Below, one piece after another: positions 26,401 through 34,323 of a stretch of DNA of 64,000 nt. Every line of letters begins with the position of its first letter. Within the stretch, counting starts at the first letter, position 1. Under the pieces are notes generated by a model, which was not told the origin of the DNA, did not search any database, and saw nothing but the letters and a program-made list of their open reading frames with translations. Location: the NCBI RefSeq assembly GCF_001456935.1, contig NZ_KQ758482.1:124001-188000 (forward strand), in the 5' to 3' direction. The position numbers and the translations under genes are program-made. This DNA is from [Bacillus] enclensis. GTDB taxonomy: Bacteria > Bacillota > Bacilli > Bacillales > Bacillaceae_B.

Positions 26401-26574
26401 CAGATATAAGTGCAGATTGGAAGAGTTAGCTTCCTTTTCGATCACGTCCTGCTCCGTTGTTACCGTGGAATCACCGCCCCAGTTTTCGCGGCTTTCGTTC
26501 CACATCTTTGCAATCCCCTTTGCAAGACCTTCATGGTATTCTACGATTCTTACTTTCTCCAACGTTGTCTTCAT
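23491..26574 (-). CDS. GNAT acetyltransferase fused to a large beta-rich region of unknown function
   Basis: 1027 residues, ATG behind AGGAGGACATT. Residues 5-150 are a GNAT N-acetyltransferase: LLNVHPDYHGLKIGKQLVLKAL is the acetyl-CoA loop, and GNTKAVPLYKKCGF the last helix. The next 850 residues are unrelated: Ig-like strands to about 430, then a region about 450-680 (YHWKAFTGPYFVEIEKRNHFVKIGS) and another from about 800 (EGYYPGIYSLMYKNKEF, PGPKAWWNPWGGGIRYTF) that look like mutarotase-type or carbohydrate-binding beta-sandwiches. No signal peptide, so it is cytosolic. A sugar- or glycan-linked substrate for the acetyltransferase is plausible. Length is far above the 150-180 of ordinary GNATs; the frame is intact, so the fusion is real. 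Confidence 0.8.
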   Translation of the reverse strand: MKTTLEKVRIVEYHEGLAKGIAKMWNESRENWGGDSTVTTEQDVIEKEANSSNLHLYLAMVGDEVVGYCGLSQYREDEGAMYIPLLNVHPDYHGLKIGKQLVLKALEKTIELKWPRLDLFTWPGNTKAVPLYKKCGFFWEDRDDTTHLMNFIPSVLQVDWLKPFFEKHDWYSASQRIIEVKPDGIKDKDHTYYEYKWEAGDEFVRVQFERTGRGIRLIETQELLVEMKLPDFKLLEKEEHLVSYRVVNKTTTPVDVSIWGMSTEIVNHSFIGKETVEGEWTGEYPAVLTLPDREPSPWKTHPVVSANIEVDGKLFPLKMGVYPKQAGKLHLRTVNKHWRQNQKAVLHLDIESQLEDDAHWTVKLPHSHVVKWSQAEINAEIKGKSRISVPLHAELLKNGFYSEEVKIEVVKKDGESFEFSSRLALEFPGLGARFGGESEYHWKAFTGPYFVEIEKRNHFVKIGSVLSKQSPTILFTPRLGKPFSEEFSKKEASSVEYIETPEAFVVKTTLESEAFPSVVLNTYFKLYGSGIVDIKHEVVNKSKETKEQLYLIQPLPIEFKGMAIPQKEGVVIGDEVMMPFMDYIRDKEISERWLFTSGANGETKGLAWPEGAIGRKNDWHFAIEYKVDPVQSQGEVCLGPIQVGINTAPSWKEWRSLVLGDDMKRLEECPLYSLEPSDGNLVSAAGDHAGYSFRSMLTPYLDGTLELKNEDESMDKTVTKKDETTDVNVELHHREAGLKRIKGKFHSQGQRASFETISMVTGEKEIIEIVEKADGWTVDNGVLSFKAAEGYYPGIYSLMYKNKEFLHHQYPAPGPKAWWNPWGGGIRYTFMNVSPYSMLKEPTSVNPVTKQDSNGNSWRGLAVTTVLKEHESMKGITLRQYALTLPEVPVLAFYCEIEQESGRTFTGESVDLEVFFKPGETLTSSFVKLPSDGKFDTYYAGIEEFVIGDSPFIQAGSDERKEQAMLIHPDSAKMTEVYINQEVLVAASSEEWTAASGESVKVKPTMMVLGEEDLSGAYKQLRKISFN

Positions 26575-26767
26575 AATGTCCTCCTGAGCTACGTTTTAAT
26601 GTGTCGAACCTCACGCTTTTTTCCGTTATCCTCTGCTCCGTTAAAAGTAATCATCATCTTTGATCTCCTCCTTTTTTTATTTGGAAAAAATTACTTCCCA
26701 CTCACAGTTTAAAATGATATGCCCGATAAGTAAAGAATATTCTAACTCTTTAGCGCGGTGCTGAGAT

Positions 26768-26790
26768 GAGGGACGGGCGTTTAGCACAGT
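26768..26790. repeat. Half copy of the GGGACGGGCCTT palindrome family
   Basis: TGAGGGACGGGCGTTTAGCAC resembles one arm and loop of the hairpins at 11731, 34362 and 62346, without its partner arm. It lies in the gap between the GNAT fusion and the cyclase and is probably a decayed copy. Confidence 0.5.
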
Positions 26791-26827
26791 GCAGCATTTT
26801 GACTGCTGAAGGATAGCGGCACTCTTT

Positions 26828-28708
26828 TCATCCATACTTTTTAAGATAATGGTTTAATGTAAGAAGCGGCCAGATATACTGGTAACTGTGATAGTGAGCG
26901 TAGAATACATCTTTTAGGACCGCACCTGTCGGATAGGTGTGTGCCGGGGACGATTCCTCGCTGTGGAGGAGTTCCAAGAGTCTCCCCATCCCCTTTTCAA
27001 TGGCAGGGGTAGGCTGATCCGATATACTGATGAGTGCATCGAGTGCCCAGGCCGTCTGAGAAACGGTACTGAATGAGAGCGGGACATACTTCCCCCGTTG
27101 ATCGCTGTAGCATGATTCTCCCCACCCGCCGTCGGTTCTTTGGATATTTTCAAGCCACTTTTCAGCCTTCCCGATCCTTTTGTTCGAAGAAGGCACCCCG
27201 GCGGCCCTCATGCCGGTGACAGCTGCCCATGTTCCATAAATGAAATGAATTCCCCACCTGCCTGCCCAGGAACCGTCTTCTTCCTGAGTCATTGTCAACC
27301 ATGTGATCCCTCTTTTCACATCGGGATGATCCTTTGTCAATCCGGCTCTGCTCCCGAGGAATTCAAGGGTCCTTCCTGTCAGGTCTGCCGTAGATGGATC
27401 AATCGCCGCGGCCTCTGCCCCGTCCAGCGGAAATGAAGCGAGAATCCCTTTGGTCTTATTTTTCTCAAAAGCAGGCCATCCGCCGTCTCGGTTCTGCATT
27501 CCAAGAACCCAGTCGACGCCCCTCTCCCAAGCGTGCCGAATTTCCGGTTTGGCTCCTGCTGAATACGTGATGGCGCGGAGGGCGGCAGTCGTATCATCTA
27601 CATCCGGATGAATCGAATTGCTCTCAGAAAATCCCCATCCTCCCGGTGATACGTCCGGTAGATCGATGGCCCAATCCCCGAACTTAAAGTGCTGATGCTT
27701 TAACAGGTAGTCGACGGATTTCCGGATTGTCTCATTTTCAAAGGAAAGACCGGATTCTTGAAGCGCATGGCTGATGAGAGCCGTGTCCCATATAAGGGAA
27801 GGTGAATTTTGGACATGGGGACCGTTATCGGTCTGACAGATCATCCGCTTCAATCCGTCTAATGCATTTTTTATGATGGACGAATCACTGCGGTAACCAA
27901 TCGATTTCAAAGCATATATCATAAAAAAGGTCGTGCTGAAATAACTCAGGTACGTCCCATCCCGTTCGATTCGTTTAAGCATATAATCCTTCGCAAATTG
28001 CCTTGCCTCTGAACGGAGTAACTCAGGGAAACCAGCAAGCCCCTTTATGCCCTCCTTCAGTTTTTCAAAAAGGAAAAAACGGTCTTCATCAATATCATGC
28101 AAGCTGTCCGATCGCCCTTGGAGGAACAGATGTCTGATATTCGGGGTCCGGGCACTCTGCAAATGATAGCGGGCATCCCTTACCAGCAGAAACGGAACAA
28201 TATGGGCCCTTGCATAAGAGCTGAAATCCCAGAAACTGATCGGGAACGTCCGGGGAATGAGGAGCACTTCAATCGGAACAGGCATGATATGCCGCCATTC
28301 ATATTGTCCGTGAACGGCAAGCATCATCTTTGTCAGTGAATGAGCCTTTTCCAGTCCGCCCATATGTTTAATGAATCGTTCCGCTTTTACCAGACGGGGA
28401 TCTTTTTCATGAAGCAGCCCGCTGTACCGCAGAGCGAAATATGCCTCGATCGTCGCCGATAAATTCCCTTCCGCTTCATCCTTGAATAACTTCCATGTTC
28501 CCTCTTTTGTCTGCCTGTTCAAGAGCCGTTTTACAAGCTGCGATACCAGCGCGTCTTCCTTAAAATATAATGATCTGATGAGGATGATCATATAGGCATC
28601 CGTCATCGGGCTGTTTTCAAAACAGAATGACCAGGTTCCGTCAGGATTTTGTCTTTCACGGATCTCTTCCGCCATCTTGTCGGCTGTTTCTTTGATTTCT
28701 CCTTTCAT
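26828..28708 (-). CDS. sqhC: Squalene-hopene/sporulenol-type terpene cyclase
   Basis: 626 residues from the ATG at 28708 (GGGAGG upstream), against about 632 in B. subtilis SqhC; the longer frame to 28801 has no start signal. Repeated QW motifs (NPDGTWSF, TKEGTWKL, NRDGGWPAFE, EEDGSWAGRW, RTDGGWGESC) and the catalytic acid DVDD at residues 369-372 identify a class II triterpene cyclase. In B. subtilis the homologue cyclises tetraprenyl-beta-curcumene to sporulenol in spores, and that is the likely product, though hopene cannot be ruled out. It should be peripheral to the membrane. Single gene; the DUF346 gene upstream ends in its own terminator. Confidence 0.9.
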   Translation of the reverse strand: MKGEIKETADKMAEEIRERQNPDGTWSFCFENSPMTDAYMIILIRSLYFKEDALVSQLVKRLLNRQTKEGTWKLFKDEAEGNLSATIEAYFALRYSGLLHEKDPRLVKAERFIKHMGGLEKAHSLTKMMLAVHGQYEWRHIMPVPIEVLLIPRTFPISFWDFSSYARAHIVPFLLVRDARYHLQSARTPNIRHLFLQGRSDSLHDIDEDRFFLFEKLKEGIKGLAGFPELLRSEARQFAKDYMLKRIERDGTYLSYFSTTFFMIYALKSIGYRSDSSIIKNALDGLKRMICQTDNGPHVQNSPSLIWDTALISHALQESGLSFENETIRKSVDYLLKHQHFKFGDWAIDLPDVSPGGWGFSESNSIHPDVDDTTAALRAITYSAGAKPEIRHAWERGVDWVLGMQNRDGGWPAFEKNKTKGILASFPLDGAEAAAIDPSTADLTGRTLEFLGSRAGLTKDHPDVKRGITWLTMTQEEDGSWAGRWGIHFIYGTWAAVTGMRAAGVPSSNKRIGKAEKWLENIQRTDGGWGESCYSDQRGKYVPLSFSTVSQTAWALDALISISDQPTPAIEKGMGRLLELLHSEESSPAHTYPTGAVLKDVFYAHYHSYQYIWPLLTLNHYLKKYG

Positions 28709-28806
28709 ATCTAAGCCTCCCGCTTTCTCTGATGTGGATATCTCTGCTATGTATATGTGTATGGGGTGATGGTTAGTCGTTGAAGGCTGTCCATTTTCCA
28801 CTCATT

Positions 28807-28842
28807 AAAAGAAGGAACCGTTGTTGGGTGGTTCCTTCTTAA
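28807..28842 (-). terminator. Terminator after the DUF346-repeat gene
   Basis: AAGAAGGAACC / GGTTCCTTCTT perfect 11-bp stem. Confidence 0.85.
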
Positions 28843-28860
28843 ATGCCGTTCAGTGAATCA

Positions 28861-29985
28861 TTACGAATACCATTTATGCCACATATGTTCGTTTCTTCCC
28901 CTGGCGAAGGTGTCGATGCGTCTTTGCCCCCACGAGACAGCCCCTGGTGAGGAACGCACTCCTCCCCTCGGTGCCCCGAGGTCTTCCCAATTGCTCCATC
29001 TGGAACCATTCCACCATTTATGCCACATCGTATTGTTGTCTCCGCGGACAAATGTATCAATTCGGTTCGATGCCCAGGATGACGCTGCCGGGGCCCCCTC
29101 AAAACCGCCGCGCGGCGACCCGAGATCCTCCCAATTGCTCCATCTTGAGCCATCCCACCATTTATGCCACATCCGGTCGTTATTTCCTCTCACAAAACAA
29201 TCGATGCGGTTCGGCCCCCATGATACCGCTCCAGGTGAATCCCTGAGACCGCCGCGTGGTGCACCGAGATTTTGCCATCCGCTCCAGCGCGAGCCGTCCC
29301 ACCATTTATGCCACATGTTGTTGTCGTCTCCCTCGACGAATACATCAAGCCGGTTTGCGGACCATGAAGAAACGGCCGGATCGCCTTTGAATCCACGAGG
29401 GGGTCCGCCAAGGTCTTCCCATTCACTCCAGCGCGAACCGTTCCACCATTTATGCCATAAGGTGTCCCGGTTCCCCCTTACGAAGGTATCGATCCGATTC
29501 GGTCCCCATGATACGGCCGCAGGGGAACTTTTCAATCCCCTTCTTGGAGCACCGAGATCTTCCCAGTTGCTCCAGCGCGAGCCGTTCCACCATTTGTGCC
29601 ACATCCGGTCGTTTTCCCCACGGACAAATGCATCGAGTCTGTTTGACTGCCAGGAGGCAACAGCAGGAGATCCTTTCATTCCCCTTGGCGGTGCACCGAG
29701 GTCTTCCCATTGCTTCCAGTTTGCGCGGAACTCATCATGGTTTCCGCCCCCGTACTCATATCCGTAACCGTACGGATAATGGACAGGCTGATACTGGGGA
29801 ACATAATAAACCGGATCGTTCTGGTAAAACGTTCTCTGTTGGTAAGGTTTCATTTGATAAGGATAATAAGAATGTGCATGCACCAGCCAGTCATACTGAA
29901 TGCCACTGTACAGGTCCGGATGACCGTTTGGAAACATTCCATTCCGGCCATTAAACTGATTTACAGGATAATGATAAGGCAGCAT
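28861..29985 (-). CDS. Six-repeat lectin-like (DUF346/tectonin-type) protein with Tyr/Pro-rich N-terminus
   Basis: 374 residues. From residue 90 on there are six repeats of 48 residues, each running WEDLGAPRGG, then SPGAVSWGPNRIDTFVRG, then MWHKWWNGSRWS. This is the DUF346 repeat, which builds beta-propellers of the PLL lectin type in characterised relatives. The last repeat ends the protein. The first 85 residues are rich in Tyr, Pro, Asn and His (YPYGYGYEYGGGNHDEF) and resemble spore-coat proteins, with no signal peptide. AAGGAGGGG precedes the ATG. A spore-surface sugar-binding role is inference from composition and the spore-rich neighbourhood. Confidence 0.8.
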   Translation of the reverse strand: MLPYHYPVNQFNGRNGMFPNGHPDLYSGIQYDWLVHAHSYYPYQMKPYQQRTFYQNDPVYYVPQYQPVHYPYGYGYEYGGGNHDEFRANWKQWEDLGAPPRGMKGSPAVASWQSNRLDAFVRGENDRMWHKWWNGSRWSNWEDLGAPRRGLKSSPAAVSWGPNRIDTFVRGNRDTLWHKWWNGSRWSEWEDLGGPPRGFKGDPAVSSWSANRLDVFVEGDDNNMWHKWWDGSRWSGWQNLGAPRGGLRDSPGAVSWGPNRIDCFVRGNNDRMWHKWWDGSRWSNWEDLGSPRGGFEGAPAASSWASNRIDTFVRGDNNTMWHKWWNGSRWSNWEDLGAPRGGVRSSPGAVSWGQRRIDTFARGRNEHMWHKWYS

Positions 29986-30219
29986 CGTGTACCCCTCCTT
30001 TTCAATCTGTATTTACCTTATGCAGGCAGCCCAATTTAGGAGTACGTACACTTTTTCAAACCGCCTCTTTATGATTCGTTACAACTTAGTGTCAACGCTA
30101 TTTTTTTCCAGAATCTTGTTGTAAACTCCTGCCAGACATGTTAATTTTAAATCGATAAGTACTATTTGAAATGCATGTTTTAATGAACTTTAGTTTATAT
30201 AGGAGGGAAAGATGTTTCG

Positions 30220-30933
30220 ATGGATAGGATGAAAAGAAAAAGTGACCTTTCAACTGTTTCAGAAGATTTGTCTTCCTTATTAATATCAATCGGAACACCC
30301 CGCACAGTAAAAAAAGGATCTTTTTTGTTCCAGGAAGGGGAAAGGGCCGACGAATTGTTTCTGATCAGATCCGGTGTTTTTCAAATCAGCAAACTGAGCC
30401 TTGAAGGCAAGGAATTGAATATGCGTATATGCAAGAAGGACGATTATATCGGGGAGCTGACCCTCTTCTCGGAGAATGCCACATACATGCTGAGTGCATA
30501 TGCCCTCGAAGCTGGAGAAGTCTTGACTATCCAAAGGAACCAGCTTGAAAAAGCACTGATCAATGATGCCCCGCTGACTTTTGAATTTATGAAATGGATT
30601 TCGACCCAGCTGCGAAAAAACCAGTCAAAAATCAGGGATCTCATCATGCACGGAAAAAAGGGAGCCCTCTATTCCACTCTCATCCGCATTTCGAATTCAT
30701 ACGGAGTAAAAATGGATGACGGCATCCTCCTCGATATCCATCTCACCAACCAGGAGCTCGCTAAATTTTGCGCTGCCACAAGGGAAAGCGTCAACCGGAT
30801 GCTGAGTGACCTTAAGAAAAAGGGTATGATTGATTACACTCCTGATGGCAGGATAATCCTCCTTGATCTTGGGTACCTGCGGGAGGAAATCGGATGTGAG
30901 AACTGTCCTATTGATATATGCAATATCGACTAG
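30220..30933 (+). CDS. fnr: Fnr, oxygen-sensing Crp/Fnr-family regulator
   Basis: 237 residues against 238 in B. subtilis. An N-terminal cyclic-nucleotide-binding-like domain (SFLFQEGERADELFLIRSG) is followed by a winged helix (TNQELAKFCAATRESVNRML). The C-terminal tail CENCPIDIC keeps the C-x2-C-x4-C spacing (226, 229, 234) that holds the [4Fe-4S] cluster in B. subtilis Fnr, rather than the N-terminal Cys of E. coli FNR. It activates anaerobic respiration genes when oxygen is absent. The ATG at 30220 has GGAGGG 13 bases upstream; another ATG three codons on is possible. No narGHJI genes or other usual targets follow here. Confidence 0.92.
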   Translation: MDRMKRKSDLSTVSEDLSSLLISIGTPRTVKKGSFLFQEGERADELFLIRSGVFQISKLSLEGKELNMRICKKDDYIGELTLFSENATYMLSAYALEAGEVLTIQRNQLEKALINDAPLTFEFMKWISTQLRKNQSKIRDLIMHGKKGALYSTLIRISNSYGVKMDDGILLDIHLTNQELAKFCAATRESVNRMLSDLKKKGMIDYTPDGRIILLDLGYLREEIGCENCPIDICNID

Positions 30934-30997
30934 GTAGGATTTTCACGATTCCGGGATGAAAATCATTTGAATTTTTGTCCCTTTCTTTGTGCTTGAA

Positions 30998-31100
30998 GGG
31001 TTTATGATCCATTCGACAAAAAATACGCTCCTTTTTGGAGATTTATGATCCATTCCTGGGAAATATGATTCATTTTGTAATTATATGATTTTTTAAGAAT
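30998..31100. repeat. Degenerate tandem array, about 20-bp period, five copies
   Basis: TATGATCCATT-type units start at 31003, (31023, weak), 31044, 31064 and 31084, that is, steps of 41, 20 and 20. Copies read TTTATGATCCATTC, AAATACGCTCCTTTTT, TTTATGATCCATTC, AAATATGATTCATTTT and TTATATGATTTTTT. The region downstream of fnr has no gene on either strand up to 31252. Confidence 0.5.
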
Positions 31101-31211
31101 GATTCTATACAAAAACGCCATCATATCACCCTGCAAACCCAACATATCCGTCAACCGACAAAACTCCCTTTTCCTCAACATATTTCCCGGGCTATATTCG
31201 ACATTCCCACT

Positions 31212-31250
31212 AAAAAAAGCCTGCTGAATAAATACTCAGCAGGCTGCCTT
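31212..31250 (-). terminator. Terminator after the SDR pseudogene
   Basis: AGCCTGCTGA / TCAGCAGGCT stem, T-run on the minus strand. Confidence 0.8.
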
Positions 31251-31252
31251 TA

Positions 31253-32032
31253 TTATTTCCCTAAAAATCCTCCGTTCGATTCGATGACCTGTCCTGTCAC
31301 CCATTGTGATTCAGCGCTTGCCAGAAATCGGATCAATTTGGCTGCATCTTCCGGAAGCCCGATTCGTCCCTGTGGGAACATCGGAAGAAATGCTTCCGCC
31401 AGGGCTTCATCGATCCATCCGGAATCAGTCGGCCCCGGATCAACCGAATTGACTGTAATTCCAAGGGGTGCCAAGCCTGTCGCAAGCGGCGCGGTGATGG
31501 CCTTCAGTGCTCCTTTTGTGGCAATGTAGGCTAGATTATCAGGGTCAGGTCCTCCTGAAACAAGATAAATGATCCTGCCCTCTCCGCCATCGGGATATTC
31601 TTGTTCAAATGCTTTTGCAAACTCCATCGACAGCATGAGGGTTCCCCGGTTGTTCACGTTGTAACGCTTATCCAATATGTCTGTGTCCAAGGTACGGAAG
31701 CTTGAAGGTGCACAGTATGTGGCGTTGTTAATCAGGATATGGGGGGTGCCGAGAGATTCACGGACGGCACCGATGATTCTGCCCGGCGTCAAATCATTTT
31801 CAAGGTCCGCCTCCATATGGGAGGCACGTACCCCCCTCTGCAATAACTTTTCCTTTAATTACTGAGGCCATTCCCTCTCCAGTCCGTTGCCCGCCGTTTC
31901 ATCAAACGGTATCCAATGGGTGAAGAAGATATCCGCCCCCGCTTCAGCCAGCGCGAGGCAGATGGCTGTCCCGATTCCATTTGACCGGCTTGCCCCTGTG
32001 ACGATGGCTGTTTTTCCTCGTAATGAGTTCAT
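31253..32032 (-). pseudogene. Short-chain dehydrogenase/reductase interrupted by an in-frame stop
   Basis: The frame starts at the ATG at 32032 with the cofactor motif MNSLRGKTAIVTGASRSNGIG, runs 57 codons to EREWPQ, hits TAA at 31859-31861, and continues in the same frame with LKEKLLQRGV and the rest of an SDR: NNAT, a Ser in YLVSGG, Y-x3-K as YIATKG, and the PGPTDSGW region. Both halves align with a normal 259-residue SDR, so the TAA (probably from GAA) is a nonsense mutation or a sequencing error. The downstream half could restart at TTG 31843 but would lack the nucleotide-binding motif. No obvious partner genes. Confidence 0.8.
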
Positions 32033-32184
32033 AGCGTTCCCCCTCCTTTTTTTGATTATATCAGTCTATTTGAGTTCCTCTAGCATTGTCATTTATTTAG
32101 CGTGTTACATAGAGCCATTTTCAATTTGTTTATCTTTCATCTCAGCGGGAAAAACAAAGCACGTCCCGAAGGAGGAGATATCAT

Positions 32185-32568
32185 ATGAAGCATGCAAAAG
32201 CGTTCGCCATTAAAGGAATCATGATCCTGGCTGTGTTTTCATTCGTTCTAAGCCTCGGGTTCCGTGTCTCTGCTGAAAGTACTGCGCTCATTGCCGTCCT
32301 GTTTGGAGCCGTCTCATATGGGCTCGGAGATCTGGCCTTTCTACATAAAACCAATAATGTCGTCACCTCCACAGCTGAATTGTTCATTGCCTTCATATTG
32401 GTCTGGGCAGTGATTTCCATGATTGAAGGATTGGACGCAGATGTCGCCCTGCCTTCTGCATTCATTTCAGCCCTCCTCATCGGTGTGGGGGAATATTTCT
32501 TTCATTTTTATATTTATAGACACAAGCTTGGGTCGGTGGACGATAGGTCCATTAATGTATCAGATTAA
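32185..32568 (+). CDS. DUF2512 membrane protein (YndM-like)
   Basis: 127 residues with four membrane segments and a short polar tail. The ATG follows AAGGAGGAGATATC. The pattern of a GLGDLAFLHKTNNVV loop between helices 2 and 3 fits DUF2512, the family of B. subtilis YndM, whose function is unknown. It is a lone gene meeting hflX end to end, with a shared hairpin. Confidence 0.8.
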   Translation: MKHAKAFAIKGIMILAVFSFVLSLGFRVSAESTALIAVLFGAVSYGLGDLAFLHKTNNVVTSTAELFIAFILVWAVISMIEGLDADVALPSAFISALLIGVGEYFFHFYIYRHKLGSVDDRSINVSD

Positions 32569-32583
32569 TAGAACAGTTTAACA

Positions 32584-32614
32584 AAAAGGACTTTACGCAG
32601 CCGTAAAGTCCTTT
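32584..32614. terminator. Bidirectional terminator between DUF2512 gene and hflX
   Basis: AAAAGGACTTTACG / CGTAAAGTCCTTTT perfect 14-bp stem with a four-base loop. Confidence 0.9.
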
Positions 32615-32628
32615 TCTCTGTACTCTGT

Positions 32629-33897
32629 TTATTGAACCACATACTCCCTGTACTTCTCAAAATCCGAACTCCTGCATTCCATCGTCAGCTTTGTGCCGTT
32701 CTCTTCATATTCGGTATGAAGCACGTTTGCATGTTCATTGAAATAAGATATCAGTTGTCCCTGGCTGAACGGGATGAGCATGTCGCATTTCTTGTAGTCT
32801 TTAAAAATATGGCCTTTGATGACATCGATCAGCTCATCGATGCCTTTTCGCTGTTTCGCGGATAGATAGATCCTGTCGTTCACAACGCTTCCGACTGATT
32901 CTTCATCGACTAGTTCCGCCTTATTGAAGGCGTAGACCATCGGAATGCCTCCCACTCCGATATCATCAAGAGTTTTGTTCGTGACTTCCATCATTGTTTC
33001 ATGATGGGGATCGGAATAATCCACCACCTGGACGATGAGATCTGCCTCTGCCACTTCCTCAAGCGTCGAGCGAAATGCCTTCACGAGATGGTGGGGCAGC
33101 TTGTTGACAAAACCGACGGTGTCGGTCAGCAGGAAAGACTTATTATCAGGAAGTGTGATGTTCCTGACTGACGTATCCAATGTGGCGAACAGCATATCTT
33201 TTTCAAAAACCTGCTTGTTTTCACCGGAATTGAATGTTTCCAGAAGGGCATTCATGGTCGTCGATTTCCCTGCGTTCGTGTATCCGACGAGTGAAACAAC
33301 CGGGATACCGCTCTTCTTGCGCTGCTTCCGCTGAGTCTTCCTCAGATCAACTAGCGCTTCAAGCTCTTTGTTAAGTGCCGTGATATTGTCTTCGATGCGG
33401 CGGCGGTCGAGCTCAAGCTTTGTTTCACCTGCACCCCTGTTTGCAAGTCCGGATCCCCCTCCTTGACGTCCAAGTGATTCGCGCCTTCCGATCAGGCGTG
33501 GCAGCATGTATTGAAGCTGTGCCACTTCCACCTGCAGCTGAGCTTCCCTCGTCTGCGCGCGTTCTGCGAAAATATCGAGGATCAGCATGGTCCGGTCCAT
33601 CACACGGATATCAAGTTTTTCTTCGAGCACCCGGATCTGTGACGGCGACAGCTCATCATTGGCGATGAGTACATCCGCTTCCATTTCTTCAATCAGAGGC
33701 AGAAGCTCATCGATTTTCCCTTTCCCGATATAATGCACATGATTCCTTTTCGGCAGGTTCTGCGTCATTTCTGCGAGGACATCAATGCGGCGGGCTTCGG
33801 CCAGCCCCTTCAATTCAAGCATATTGTATTCAAAATCTTCTCCCTTTTCCTTGGTGTTCACGCCAACGGCGATGGCTCTTAAACGTTCTTCCATCAT
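32629..33897 (-). CDS. hflX: GTPase HflX
   Basis: 422 residues. The N-terminal HflX domain (about 1-190) includes VHYIGKGKIDEL and the glycine-rich GRQGGGSGLANRGAGETKLELDRRRI; the GTPase domain has the P-loop GYTNAGKST (205-213), DTVGF and NKAEL. HflX splits stalled or damaged 70S ribosomes, and some relatives give macrolide/lincosamide resistance. Start is one of two adjacent ATGs with GGAAGTGAAG upstream. The 420-base leader carries a leader ORF and two terminators, so expression is probably controlled by ribosome stalling. Confidence 0.95.
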   Translation of the reverse strand: MMEERLRAIAVGVNTKEKGEDFEYNMLELKGLAEARRIDVLAEMTQNLPKRNHVHYIGKGKIDELLPLIEEMEADVLIANDELSPSQIRVLEEKLDIRVMDRTMLILDIFAERAQTREAQLQVEVAQLQYMLPRLIGRRESLGRQGGGSGLANRGAGETKLELDRRRIEDNITALNKELEALVDLRKTQRKQRKKSGIPVVSLVGYTNAGKSTTMNALLETFNSGENKQVFEKDMLFATLDTSVRNITLPDNKSFLLTDTVGFVNKLPHHLVKAFRSTLEEVAEADLIVQVVDYSDPHHETMMEVTNKTLDDIGVGGIPMVYAFNKAELVDEESVGSVVNDRIYLSAKQRKGIDELIDVIKGHIFKDYKKCDMLIPFSQGQLISYFNEHANVLHTEYEENGTKLTMECRSSDFEKYREYVVQ

Positions 33898-33928
33898 CTA
33901 TCTTCACTTCCCATTCTTTTTTTATATC

Positions 33929-33958
33929 GAAAAAAACACAGGCTGCTGCCTGTGCTTT
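33929..33958 (-). terminator. Second attenuator terminator (T2) in the hflX leader
   Basis: Minus strand GCACAGGCAGCAGCCTGTG then TTTTTTT, ending 30 bases before the hflX start. Its 5' arm GCACAGGCAG is exactly complementary to a leader segment at 34220-34229, so the two pairings exclude each other. Confidence 0.8.
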
Positions 33959-34127
33959 AGCAAATGGATCCGTCAACCGGCCACGTGCAGCTGTTTTCAA
34001 AAGAAAACAACGGTCCGCGTCCTTTTCTTGCATGGGCCGGCATGACTTTAGGATACCCTTTTCACTACACGGTAAAACTCGCGGGAACCCGTTAAAAGTC
34101 CACTATTCAGTTCTATTTTCAAGACAC

Positions 34128-34158
34128 GAAAAAAGAGGAGTCCTTCGCCCCCTCTTCT
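34128..34158 (-). terminator. First attenuator terminator (T1) in the hflX leader
   Basis: Minus strand AAGAGG / CCTCTT hairpin with TTTTTT, some 90 bases after the leader ORF stop and 230 bases before hflX. Confidence 0.7.
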
Positions 34159-34219
34159 TCACCAACACGTTAAATGAAGTTTCCCTTAAAAATAGGCAGA
34201 CCAATTCCATTTACCCTGC

Positions 34220-34229
34220 GCACAGGCAG
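34220..34229 (-). promoter_or_regulatory. Antiterminator segment in the hflX leader
   Basis: Minus strand CTGCCTGTGC, 20 bases after the leader ORF stop, copies the 3' arm of T2 and can pair over 10 bases with its 5' arm. Confidence 0.6.
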
Positions 34230-34248
34230 AGCGTCCGAACATATTCAA

Positions 34249-34290
34249 TTATCTGTTGGAATCGCGGAATCGTAGTCTGATTAAGATCAA
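34249..34290 (-). CDS. hflX leader peptide MILIRLRFRDSNR
   Basis: A 13-codon ORF with TTG start, GGAGG exactly eight bases before it, and a TAA stop. An in-frame ATG overlaps the binding site itself and is less likely. The Arg/Leu-rich peptide (RLRFR) resembles leader peptides of antibiotic-inducible Firmicute genes whose translation stalls under ribosome-targeting drugs. It is placed right before a set of terminator and antiterminator sequences. No other role is needed. Confidence 0.7.
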   Translation of the reverse strand: MILIRLRFRDSNR

Positions 34291-34323
34291 AGGGAAAACC
34301 TCCATTTCTTGTAAGTTATGATT

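Noticed and set aside
28861-29700. Regular 144-bp DNA repeats that at first resemble a CRISPR or satellite array
   Set aside because: They are in-frame protein repeats (48 residues each), vary at third codon positions, and have no spacer structure.
28947-29767. Long plus-strand open frame (304 codons) across the lectin-like gene
   Set aside because: It is the antisense shadow of a repetitive gene; its own product would be a repeated Pro/His/Leu chain without ribosome binding site or family match.
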